Below are positions 16,033 through 22,710 of a stretch of DNA of 23,661 nucleotides, in pieces. The stretch is from contig JBBQSN010000041.1 of NCBI GenBank assembly GCA_038213835.1, positions 1-23,661 on the forward strand, in the 5' to 3' direction. How positions within the stretch are numbered: position 1 is the stretch's first letter; the number at the start of each line of letters is the position of its first letter. The notes below the pieces were generated by a model. That model saw only the letters and a program-made list of their open reading frames with translations. It was not told the origin of the DNA and ran no database searches. The position numbers and the translations under genes were made by a program. This DNA comes from JBBQSN01 sp038213835. Lineage in GTDB: Bacteria > Actinomycetota > Actinomycetes > Actinomycetales > CAWJMD01.

Positions 16033-16746
16033 CTAGGGCGTTGGGCGCATCACCGGCGGGTTGAGCGTGGTCGTCGTGCCCGGCCGGTAGAGCACGGCCG
16101 GACGGCCGCGCGCACCCTCGGTCTGGCTGCCCGTCGCCTCGAGGAAGCCCGGGACGCCGGTGACCTTGCGGTGGAAGTTGCCGGGGTCGAGGGTGGTCCC
16201 CCAGACGGTCTCGTAGACCTTGCGCAGATCTGCGACCGTGAAGGTATCCCCGACGAAAGCCGTTGCCAGATCTGAGTACTCGAGCTTGGCGCGGGCTCGC
16301 TCGACGCCATCGGCGAGAATGGTGGCGTGGTCGAAGGCCAACCGGTCCTCGAGCGCTGCCGAGAGCGGGACCCACCGGGCTGCCGCAGCGTCCGAGCCCG
16401 CGGTCGGCTCGGGCAGCGAGGCACCCAGTGCGAGCCAGGCGACGCTCACCACCCGCATCCGGGGGTCGCGCCGGGGCGCGCCGTACGTGCGCAGCTGCTC
16501 GAGGTGCACCTCGCGTCGCTGCAGACCGGCCTCCTCCTCGAGCTCGCGGTAGGCGGCCGCCTCGAGGCCCTCGTCGACGTGCGTGAACCCGCCCGGCAGT
16601 GCCGCACGGCCCTTGTGCGGCGTGCTCCCCCGGTCGACCAGCAGCACCGAGAGCTCGTCAGGCGTCTCGTCCCGGATGGTCAGGACGACCAGGTCGACGG
16701 TGACGGCGAACGGCGGGAACTCGGAGGGGTCGTAGCGCACAGCCAT
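16033..16746 (-). CDS. nrtR: NrtR-type Nudix-winged-helix regulator (or ADP-ribose pyrophosphatase)
   Basis: The 237-residue protein has an N-terminal Nudix domain and a C-terminal winged helix, the architecture of NrtR, a repressor of NAD metabolism that senses ADP-ribose-type ligands. The Nudix box is complete: Gly-x5-Glu-x7-Arg-Glu-Leu-x-Glu-Glu-x-Gly-Leu in the stretch beginning GGFTHVDEG (about residues 50-73). The winged helix is seen in FTVADLRKVYETVWG, NFHRKVTGVPGFLEATG and GRPAVLYRP. The ATG at 16746 lies seven bases after a TACAGT -10-like hexamer, so the message may be leaderless. It is divergent from an ADP-ribosylglycohydrolase gene. The complete Nudix box leaves open that it is also an active hydrolase. 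Confidence 0.85.
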   Translation of the reverse strand: MAVRYDPSEFPPFAVTVDLVVLTIRDETPDELSVLLVDRGSTPHKGRAALPGGFTHVDEGLEAAAYRELEEEAGLQRREVHLEQLRTYGAPRRDPRMRVVSVAWLALGASLPEPTAGSDAAAARWVPLSAALEDRLAFDHATILADGVERARAKLEYSDLATAFVGDTFTVADLRKVYETVWGTTLDPGNFHRKVTGVPGFLEATGSQTEGARGRPAVLYRPGTTTTLNPPVMRPTP

Positions 16747-16756
16747 GACCGCCACT

Positions 16757-16778
16757 GTAATCGTCGGCTTGACAAATG
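16757..16778. promoter_or_regulatory. Operator-like site 1 between nrtR and the ADP-ribosylglycohydrolase gene
   Basis: This 22-base site fits the shared pattern GTxATCGTCnnCTyGACAxA, with half-sites ATCGTC and GACA-A arranged as an imperfect inverted repeat. It overlaps the TACAGT -10-like element of nrtR on the minus strand (16754-16759) and contains the TTGACA -35-like element of the plus-strand gene (16769-16774). It is therefore placed to affect both promoters. Confidence 0.65.
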
Positions 16779-16799
16779 GCGAGTGACCCACGTTATCGT
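16769..16799 (+). promoter_or_regulatory. Candidate promoter of the ADP-ribosylglycohydrolase gene
   Basis: A perfect TTGACA (16769-16774) is followed 19 bases later by TATCGT (16794-16799), which fits the actinobacterial TAnnnT -10 form. The spacing is slightly long. Transcription would start about 20 bases before the ATG, leaving room for the GAGGGGGAG ribosome site. Both hexamers fall within the operator-like sites. Confidence 0.5.
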
Positions 16800-16814
16800 C
16801 ATCTCGACATAACG
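16791..16814. promoter_or_regulatory. Operator-like site 2, inverted repeat with CGTTAT/ATAACG arms
   Basis: This is the second copy of the pattern seen at 16757, exactly 35 bases downstream. Its outer arms CGTTAT (16791-16796) and ATAACG (16809-16814) are perfect inverse complements, and inner GTC and GAC add to the symmetry with a one-base offset. It covers the TATCGT -10-like element of the ADP-ribosylglycohydrolase gene. The neighbouring NrtR-type protein is the obvious candidate to bind it. Confidence 0.7.
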
Positions 16815-16824
16815 AGGGGGAGCG

Positions 16825-17766
16825 ATGACGACGTACCAGGACCGGGTCGCGGGCGTGCTGCTGGGGCAGGCCTGCGGGGACGCGCTCGGTGTCCCGTACG
16901 AGTTCGCGGCCGCACCGGTCGGTCCGGCCCGGATGGTCGGAGGCGGGCTCGGACCGTACGCGCCGGGCGAGTGGAGCGACGACACCCAGATGGCGGTGGT
17001 GGTGGCGCGAGTCGCTGCGACGGGCGCCGACCTGGGCACCGAGGAGGCGCTGGACGAGGTGGCCGCCGGCTTCGAGCAGTGGCTGCACGAGGGCGCGACC
17101 GACGTGGGCGTGCAGACCCGCGCGGTGCTGCTCGCCGCGACGACCCGTGCAGGGGGCGCCGCGCACCGGCTGCGGTCCGCGGCCGCGGAGGTGCACGCGC
17201 AGACCGGGCGCAGCGCCGGCAACGGTGCTCTGATGCGGACGGCGGTGGTGGGTCTGGTGGCGCGGGGCGACCGGCGCCGAACGGCTGCGGCCGCTCGCGC
17301 GGTGGCCGAGCTCACCCACACCGATCCGCTGGCCGGGGACAGCTGCGTGCTGTGGTGCGAGGCGGTGCGCACGGCGGTCGTCGAGGATCGTCTCGACCTC
17401 GCCGGCGGCCTCGACCTGGTGCCGCAGGAACGGCGGCAGCGCTGGTCCGAGACCATCACCGCGGCCGGTGGAGCTGTTCCGGAGCGGTTCAACCCCAACG
17501 GTTTCACCGTCACGGCGCTCCAGGCGGCGTGGGCCGCCGTGAGTGGCTCGGCCGGGTCGGACCGACCGTTCGAGGACGGGCTGCAGGCGGCGGTGCTGGC
17601 CGGGGACGACACCGACACCGTGGCGGCGATCGCCGGGGGGCTGCTCGGTGCCCGCCACGGAGCCGGTGCGGTCCCGCACGAGTGGCGGGAGGCGGTGCAC
17701 GGCTGGCCGGGTCTGCGGGCGGACGACCTGGTCGAGCTGGCCACGAGGTGCGCAGGTGCTCCCTGA
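16825..17766 (+). CDS. ADP-ribosylglycohydrolase (DraG/ARH family)
   Basis: Enzymes of this family remove ADP-ribose from modified proteins or small molecules, using two metal ions held by acidic residues. The 313-residue product has the N-terminal GQACGDALGVPYE motif and the first metal motif WSDDTQM at about 50-56. The second metal motif AGDDTDTVAAIAGGLLGA lies near residue 260. All key aspartates are present, so it should be active. The ATG is supported by GAGGGGGAG a few bases upstream. Two operator-like sites and a candidate promoter precede it, shared with the divergent NrtR-type regulator, so control by NAD or ADP-ribose state is likely. The target is unknown. It converges on a small minus-strand gene 25 bases away. 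Confidence 0.93.
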   Translation: MTTYQDRVAGVLLGQACGDALGVPYEFAAAPVGPARMVGGGLGPYAPGEWSDDTQMAVVVARVAATGADLGTEEALDEVAAGFEQWLHEGATDVGVQTRAVLLAATTRAGGAAHRLRSAAAEVHAQTGRSAGNGALMRTAVVGLVARGDRRRTAAAARAVAELTHTDPLAGDSCVLWCEAVRTAVVEDRLDLAGGLDLVPQERRQRWSETITAAGGAVPERFNPNGFTVTALQAAWAAVSGSAGSDRPFEDGLQAAVLAGDDTDTVAAIAGGLLGARHGAGAVPHEWREAVHGWPGLRADDLVELATRCAGAP

Positions 17767-17791
17767 GCGGGGACCGCGGACGGTCGAGGGC

Positions 17792-17908
17792 TCAGGCCTC
17801 GGGCAGCGAGCTCCAGCGCACCCGGCGCGGGTTCGCGACGGAGCTGACCTCGACCTCGAGGCGCACCTCGGTGCGGTTGTCGTCGGTGCGGGGCTCGGTC
17901 GCGCTCAT
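17792..17908 (-). CDS. Small hypothetical protein, 38 residues
   Basis: On the minus strand an ATG at 17908 opens a 38-codon frame ending in TGA at 17792. The product begins MSATEPRTDDNRTEVRLEVE and ends WSSLPEA. Every one of the 38 sense codons ends in G or C, a strong coding signature in this genome. The middle, VRLEVEVSSVANPRRVRW, alternates like a beta strand with an added basic part. The nearest ribosome-like element, GAGAGG, is about 13 bases upstream and weak. It lies downstream of the NadM-like/methyltransferase gene on the same strand, 134 bases away. I do not recognise it. Confidence 0.6.
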   Translation of the reverse strand: MSATEPRTDDNRTEVRLEVEVSSVANPRRVRWSSLPEA

Positions 17909-18005
17909 GTGGTCAGCTCTGCCTCTCTGCGTCACTGTCTGGTCGATGTGACCTATTCTCGCCGACCCGCGCGCACCGGGCGGTCCGCAGCCGCGACTTC
18001 ACCCC

Positions 18006-18046
18006 GTGACGTTGCTCTCACCCACCTGGGGGAATGCCGACGTCAC
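18006..18046 (-). terminator. Inverted repeat at the end of the fusion gene
   Basis: GTGACGT (18006-18012) and ACGTCAC (18040-18046) are perfect inverse complements. The second arm contains the stop codon of the NadM-like/methyltransferase gene. An inner CCC-ACCT-GGG element could extend the structure. Its place right at the gene end, before a 134-base gap, suggests a terminator, but there is no T-run. Confidence 0.4.
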
Positions 18047-19650
18047 CCATCGACCGCGGGACGACGGGCGACGACCAGCACGTGGGTGTCGGGCCAGAGC
18101 AGGGGCGTGCCGTCGAGGTCCGCCAGGGCGGCGACGGGCGAGATCCGGTGCTCGACGATCCAGTCGTTGCGCCAGGCATGGGTGGCCGGGTCGACCTCGA
18201 AGCCCACCTCGCTGAGCAGGGCGCGCCAGGCGTCCAGGTTCATGTCGGTGAACCGCTCGTGGCACTCGCTGACCCAGTTGTCGGAGTAGTCCTTGCGCGT
18301 GAGGAACTCCATCGCCTGCGCCAGGTCGCACGCGACCGTTGACGTGCCGGCCACCGGGTCGTCCGAGACCTGCTCGACGGCGTAGCCGGGCGCCGCGTGC
18401 AGCCCGAAGTCGTGGACGAACTGGTCCAGCCGGGCCCTCGTCGAGAGCCGGCCGACGTGGTCGTGCGCCTGCCCCGCGGTCAGGTCGGCCAGGTCGGTGC
18501 GCACCGCCGTCGGGTTCTCCCCGTCGGAGGTCACGAGCCGCAGGAGCACCCGGCGCCGGGGGTCGGCCGGGCCGGCGACGTCGGAGTTCACCCACACCCC
18601 GCCCGGGACGGTGTGCTCGTGGATCCTGCGTGCCAGCCTCTCGAGGTCCGGGACGCCTGCGCCGTAGGACGAGATCTCGTGGGTCAGGGCCACCGTCAGG
18701 GTGGTGTCGATGCTCCGGGCGGGGAACACCGCCGGTCCGTCGGCGAGGATGTTGCGCTGGTAGACCCAGGTGCTGGGGTTCGGGAAGCCCTTCTGCTCCT
18801 GCCGATGCAGCGCCTCCGCGAACAGGTGGCGTGCCACCTCCACGCCGATGAGGTCGCTCTCGTGCAGCCGCTCGTCCTTGCCGGCCTCGACGAGCAGACC
18901 ACCGCTGGCACAACCGATGTCGACGATCCGCCCGGGACGGACATACGGCCCGACCTGTTCCCACTTGCGGCCGCTGCTGTCCTCGAAGCTGCGCTGGTAC
19001 GAGGCGTACTCACGGGTGTCGGTGAGCGTGCCCTCGTCGCCCACGACCGGGTCGGAGGTCACGGTGCGGACGTGCTCGTCGAGCGCGTAGCGGTCGAACA
19101 CCGAGACGCTGGCCGGGTGCGCGAGCTCGCGCCACGACTCGTCCCCGGCGACCAGGAGCTCCAGGACGTCCCAGGGACGGACCGGCTCCTCGGGCAGGAC
19201 CGCTCGGTCCTGCTCGACCGTGACGACCGAGAAGCCGAGGTCGGCGTACAGCGCCGCGACGAACGGGGTCGAGCAGGCGACGACGCAGTTGTCCGGTCTG
19301 AGCAGCACCCGACCGGCGGTGGCCACCTCGACCGCAGTGAGCGTCACGTGCGCGAATCGCGGCGTCGGGCGGGCGTCGACCACCGGGACGACCAGCGAGG
19401 GGACGTCCTCCAGCAGCGAGAACCGCTCGATCGCCGCCTCCCGGCGTGCGGACGGCACCGGGTTGCGGCGGGTGTTCTGGTGGTTGGCGCTCGTGACCGC
19501 CCAGACCACCTGGGCGTCGGGCACCGGCACGACCGGCTCCCCCGCCGTGTCACGGGTGCCCCCGTCCAGGACCGTGCGCAGGTAGCGCGCCTGGGTGCGG
19601 GTGAGCAGGTGGTGGCGTCCGGGGAACAGGACGAAGCGGGGCGTGGTCAC
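18043..19650 (-). CDS. Fusion of NMN-adenylyltransferase-like (NadM-type) domain and SAM methyltransferase
   Basis: This is a 535-residue two-domain protein. Residues 1-195 follow the layout of archaeal-type NadM nucleotidyltransferases. A start like FVLFPGRHHLL stands in place of F-x-P-F-H-x-G-H. VTSANHQNTRRNPVPSARRE (53-71) stands in place of the GSA...T..NPF...ER motif. GDESWRELAHPA (169-180) matches the usual end of the domain. The H-x-G-H motif is reduced to HHLL, and the SGTxIR motif is replaced by RPWDVL, so catalysis is doubtful. Residues about 215-535 form a class I methyltransferase with the SAM loop IVDIGCASGG at 242-251 and a long C-terminal extension. The GTG start at 19650 lies 23 bases after the HNH lipoprotein gene, so they are probably co-transcribed. 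The substrate is unknown. Confidence 0.8.
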   Translation of the reverse strand: MTTPRFVLFPGRHHLLTRTQARYLRTVLDGGTRDTAGEPVVPVPDAQVVWAVTSANHQNTRRNPVPSARREAAIERFSLLEDVPSLVVPVVDARPTPRFAHVTLTAVEVATAGRVLLRPDNCVVACSTPFVAALYADLGFSVVTVEQDRAVLPEEPVRPWDVLELLVAGDESWRELAHPASVSVFDRYALDEHVRTVTSDPVVGDEGTLTDTREYASYQRSFEDSSGRKWEQVGPYVRPGRIVDIGCASGGLLVEAGKDERLHESDLIGVEVARHLFAEALHRQEQKGFPNPSTWVYQRNILADGPAVFPARSIDTTLTVALTHEISSYGAGVPDLERLARRIHEHTVPGGVWVNSDVAGPADPRRRVLLRLVTSDGENPTAVRTDLADLTAGQAHDHVGRLSTRARLDQFVHDFGLHAAPGYAVEQVSDDPVAGTSTVACDLAQAMEFLTRKDYSDNWVSECHERFTDMNLDAWRALLSEVGFEVDPATHAWRNDWIVEHRISPVAALADLDGTPLLWPDTHVLVVARRPAVDG

Positions 19651-19673
19651 CGGACCAGGCTCCCAGCCCGGGC

Positions 19674-20750
19674 TCAGTCCGACTCGCAGCCCACCCCGTT
19701 GCCGTCCCCGTCGAACCGGTGCGGGTCCGGGGCCAGGACCGCGAACCGGCGGTCGGGCACGTCGCCGCAGTCGAGGTCCCCGCCCGCCGCGGCCGGAGAC
19801 GGGATGCACGCACCCGGGTAGGCCGGGTCGCACCCGTCGCCGGGCGGCGACGCCCCCGGCACCGGCGCCGGCGCCGGCGCGGTCGAGGTCTCGGTCTCGG
19901 TCTCGGTCGCGGCAGCCGTCCCGAGGTCGGACTCGACCGGCAGGTGGCTGCCGGGCAGCGGCTCGCCCGCGCACCCGGCCAGCAGGCCGGCGACCACGTC
20001 GTGCTCGGCCTGGGTGACCCACGCCCCGTACTTCGCCTTCACCGCGACCTGCCGTGCGACGTAGGCGCAGCGGAACGACGACTGCGGCGGCAGCCAGGTG
20101 GCGGCGTCGCCGTCCGACTTCTGCTGGTTGAGGGGCCCGTCGACGGCGAGCAGGTTCAGCGGGTCGTTGGCGAACGCGAGCCGCCTGGCCGGCGACCACT
20201 GCTGGGCGCCCTTCTGCCAGGCGTCCGACAGCGCCACGACGTGGTCGATCTGCACCGCCTGGCTGGTGTCCTGCCCTCGCTGGAAGTCCAGCGAGCGCCC
20301 CGAGAACGGGTCGGCCAGCGTGCCCGAGAGCACCACGCAGCCGTTCGTCGCCGGGTCGAGCACGACGTCCGACAGATCGCGGCGCAGCACGTCGTTGCGG
20401 GTGTCGCAGCCGTTGCGGTCGGTGTCGGCCCACCGCTGCCCGAACAGCTCCCGGTCGTAGCCCGTCTGCGGGGCACGCCCCTTGATCGCCAGGGACGCCA
20501 GGGCGACGGCTGCCGCCCCCCTCGGGGTGGCCGGTGTGGTCGAGAGGCCGGTCGGAGCCGACGGTGCCACCGATGAGGTCGGGGCTGTCGGTGCCGCCGA
20601 CGAGGTCTGCGTCGCGACGGACGGCCGCGGGACGGGCCGGTCGTCGGCGCCCGAGGGCACGCAGCCGGCGAGTACCGGGACGAGGAGGGCCACCGCCGCC
20701 AGGGCCGGGGCGCGACACCGTCTCGGCTGCACGCCGCAGGTCGAGGTCAC
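19674..20750 (-). CDS. Lipoprotein with HNH nuclease domain (DUF1524 type) and C-terminal Excalibur domain
   Basis: The product is about 358 residues. A basic N-terminus (PRRCR), the hydrophobic stretch ALAAVALLVPVLAGC and the lipobox L-A-G-C indicate a lipoprotein anchored outside the cell. A Ser/Thr/Pro/Ala-rich linker follows. The HNH-type nuclease domain is seen in QIDHVVALSDAWQKGA and the later NDPLNLLAVDGPLNQQKSD, in the pattern D-H...N...N...K-x-D. After an acidic Thr/Glu repeat and Pro/Ala linker, the end DCGDVP...PHRFDGDGNGVGCE is a calcium-binding Excalibur motif. Possible roles are extracellular DNA degradation or envelope-associated nuclease activity. GTG 20750 and GTG 20732 are both possible starts. 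Neither has a clear ribosome site. Confidence 0.88.
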   Translation of the reverse strand: MTSTCGVQPRRCRAPALAAVALLVPVLAGCVPSGADDRPVPRPSVATQTSSAAPTAPTSSVAPSAPTGLSTTPATPRGAAAVALASLAIKGRAPQTGYDRELFGQRWADTDRNGCDTRNDVLRRDLSDVVLDPATNGCVVLSGTLADPFSGRSLDFQRGQDTSQAVQIDHVVALSDAWQKGAQQWSPARRLAFANDPLNLLAVDGPLNQQKSDGDAATWLPPQSSFRCAYVARQVAVKAKYGAWVTQAEHDVVAGLLAGCAGEPLPGSHLPVESDLGTAAATETETETSTAPAPAPVPGASPPGDGCDPAYPGACIPSPAAAGGDLDCGDVPDRRFAVLAPDPHRFDGDGNGVGCESD

Positions 20751-20802
20751 GTCAAGGAGGTCGGCAGGGGGCAGGCCGCGCTGTAGCCGACCCGGGGCCG
20801 GC

Positions 20803-21702
20803 TCAGCCCCCGAGTCGCTCGACCGCACCGCGGAGCACCTCGCCGAGCGGTGCGTCGAGCCGGACGGTCGCCTGATCGTCCCCTCGGGTCGGGCCCTGGT
20901 TGACGACCACGACCTCGCGACCGGCCTTGGACGCGTGCCGGACGAACCGGTAGCCAGACATCACCGTCAGCGAGGAGCCGAGGACGAGCAGCACCCGAGC
21001 GGCGTCGACCAGCTCGTAGCAGTGCACCACCCGGTCGGCGGGCACGTTCTCGCCGAAGAAGACGACGTCCGGCTTGAGCGGGCCCTCGCCGCAGGTGCGG
21101 CACGGCACGGTGCGGAAGGACTCCACCATCGACGCCACCAGCTCGACGTCGCCGTCGGGGCGGACCTGGGCGGTGTCGCCGTCCGAGCCGGTGAGGACCC
21201 CGGGGTCGAACTCCGGGTTGGCATCGGCCAGGCGTGCCTGCAGGACGTCGCGGGCCGAGACGTCGCGGCAGGCCAGGCAGACCACCCGGTCCAGGGTCCC
21301 GTGCAGGTCGACGACGTCGCTGCTCCCGGCGGCCTGGTGCAGTCGGTCCACGTTCTGGGTGATGACCGCCTCGACCACGCCGAGGCCCTGCAGCCGCGCG
21401 AGGCCGGCGTGACCGGCGTTCGGGACGGCGTCGCGCATCACCGGCCAGCCGGCGAAGCTGCGCGCCCAGTACCGGCGCTGCGCCTCGGGCGAGCCCAGCA
21501 GCTCCTGGTAGGTCATCGGCGTCGCTCCGCGCGCGACGCCTGTGGGGCCCCGGTAGTCCGGGATGGACGACGGTGCCTCCGTGCTCATGCCCGCGCCGGT
21601 GAGGGCGACCACCTCACCGGCCCCGAGGACCTCCACCAGCCGGTCGAGGTCGTCGAGCCCGGGCGTGAACGCGGAGGACGCGGACGACGGCTGGGTGCTC
21701 AC
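20803..21702 (-). CDS. Sirtuin, NAD-dependent protein deacylase (SIR2 family)
   Basis: Sirtuins remove acyl groups from lysine using NAD and release O-acyl-ADP-ribose. The 299-residue product shows the cofactor motif TGAGMSTE (35-42), IPDYRGP, TQNVDRLHQAAGS (115-127), the catalytic His134 in DLHGT, a four-cysteine zinc site (Cys142, 145, 201, 204) and GSSLTVMSG. TQNVD and IPDYR point to the class II, SIRT4-like group. The loop between STE and IPDYR is two residues longer than the common ST-E/D-SGIPDYR form. The gap between cysteine pairs, 55 residues, is long. The GTG start at 21702 is chosen because homology begins soon after it. It is 52 bases upstream of the HNH lipoprotein start. Confidence 0.93.
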   Translation of the reverse strand: MSTQPSSASSAFTPGLDDLDRLVEVLGAGEVVALTGAGMSTEAPSSIPDYRGPTGVARGATPMTYQELLGSPEAQRRYWARSFAGWPVMRDAVPNAGHAGLARLQGLGVVEAVITQNVDRLHQAAGSSDVVDLHGTLDRVVCLACRDVSARDVLQARLADANPEFDPGVLTGSDGDTAQVRPDGDVELVASMVESFRTVPCRTCGEGPLKPDVVFFGENVPADRVVHCYELVDAARVLLVLGSSLTVMSGYRFVRHASKAGREVVVVNQGPTRGDDQATVRLDAPLGEVLRGAVERLGG

Positions 21703-21810
21703 CCGTCGATGGTGCCTGACGGGTCGCGACGACGCGCGCGAGGCCGTCCCGTCACGGCTCAACCGCGGGAACCGGTGCGGCTGCCGGCGCACCTCGGTCG
21801 CTCGGGGTTC

Positions 21811-22587
21811 TCAGGTGTCGGTGAAGCACCGACCGGAGCCGGCGAGCGCCAGGCCCTCCTTGTCGCCGCTGCCGAGGTAGAGGTAGCTGGTGCGGCCGTG
21901 CATCACCTGGGTCGGGTCGTCCACGTGGTCCAGGCCCACGACGTGTCCGACCTCGTGCAGGATCACCATCCGGAACCGCGCCTGCCCGGACGGGCTGCGC
22001 ACCGAGTCGGCGACGAAGTCCGCGTCGATGGCGACCTGACCGCTGACCACGCGGGCCGAGTCCGGCCCGGACGGCGCGATCGTGGTGGGCTGCGCGACCG
22101 CGGCCACGTCCCCGCCCAGGGCCGCCATCGTCGCGTCGTCGGTCACGGCGACCAGGACCGGCGCCCAGCGGTCGCCGTACCGGTCGGGCTGCACGCTGGG
22201 TCGGTCGGTGACCACGGGCTCGTCGGTGCCGGCGTCCTCGACGAGGAGGAGGCCGGTCGCGGCCTGGACCTGGTGGAACGCCTGGCGCACCAGCTCCGGG
22301 CCGCCCTCGGGCATGCCGCGGGTGTTCATCGTCCAGTGCATCGGGCGGCACGGGTCGGGGACGACGGGCGAGCCGTCCGGGTGGGTCGCGATGAAGCTGT
22401 GCGCCCCGCTGACGACGCTGACGACCTGCGGCAGCAGGCGGGAGTCCTGGGCGTCGGCGGGCACCGGCGGGAGGACGACAGGGGTGTCGCCGCTCAGCCG
22501 GGTCCAGGCGGGCAGGGCCACCACGAGCACACCGGCACCGACGAGGGCGAGCAGGCGCCACCCGGCGACGACCTGCTCATCCCCCAT
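21811..22587 (-). CDS. Membrane-anchored or secreted metzincin-like zinc protease
   Basis: The 258-residue protein has one N-terminal hydrophobic segment (LLALVGAGVLVVALPAW, about residues 12-28), a signal anchor or signal peptide. The zinc-binding consensus H-E-x-x-H-x-x-G-x-x-H is exact in HEVGHVVGLDH near residue 220. The nearby TQVMH supplies the methionine of the Met-turn. This is the matrixin/M10-like metzincin signature. Four cysteines could form disulphides, for example DPCRPMHW and SGRCFTDT. The ATG at 22587 gives a clean membrane segment; the upstream in-frame extension is not supported. The 108 bases between it and the sirtuin gene hold nothing I recognise. Its substrate is unknown. 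Confidence 0.87.
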   Translation of the reverse strand: MGDEQVVAGWRLLALVGAGVLVVALPAWTRLSGDTPVVLPPVPADAQDSRLLPQVVSVVSGAHSFIATHPDGSPVVPDPCRPMHWTMNTRGMPEGGPELVRQAFHQVQAATGLLLVEDAGTDEPVVTDRPSVQPDRYGDRWAPVLVAVTDDATMAALGGDVAAVAQPTTIAPSGPDSARVVSGQVAIDADFVADSVRSPSGQARFRMVILHEVGHVVGLDHVDDPTQVMHGRTSYLYLGSGDKEGLALAGSGRCFTDT

Positions 22588-22710
22588 CCGCGAGGTCTCG
22601 GCACGCCGGGTGCCCACCTGTAGCGTCAGCCGGCGAGCACGACCCGCGATCCCCCCGGACGGGTGGCCCCCGTGCTCAAGTCGGGTCCCCGACCGGCCGA
22701 AGGATCCTGG

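Noticed and set aside
16747..17700. N-terminal extension of the Nudix regulator frame
   Set aside because: It is antisense to the ADP-ribosylglycohydrolase, and the Nudix family begins just after ATG 16746.
20803..21702. Sirtuin as part of a SIR2-based phage defence system
   Set aside because: The protein is a stand-alone zinc-finger sirtuin with deacylase motifs. There is no partner such as an Argonaute, TPR or HerA-like gene beside it, and the nearby HNH protein is exported.
22600..22614. 5-bp hairpin GGCAC/GTGCC in the divergent region before the partial gene
   Set aside because: It is too short to stand out from chance in sequence of this GC content.
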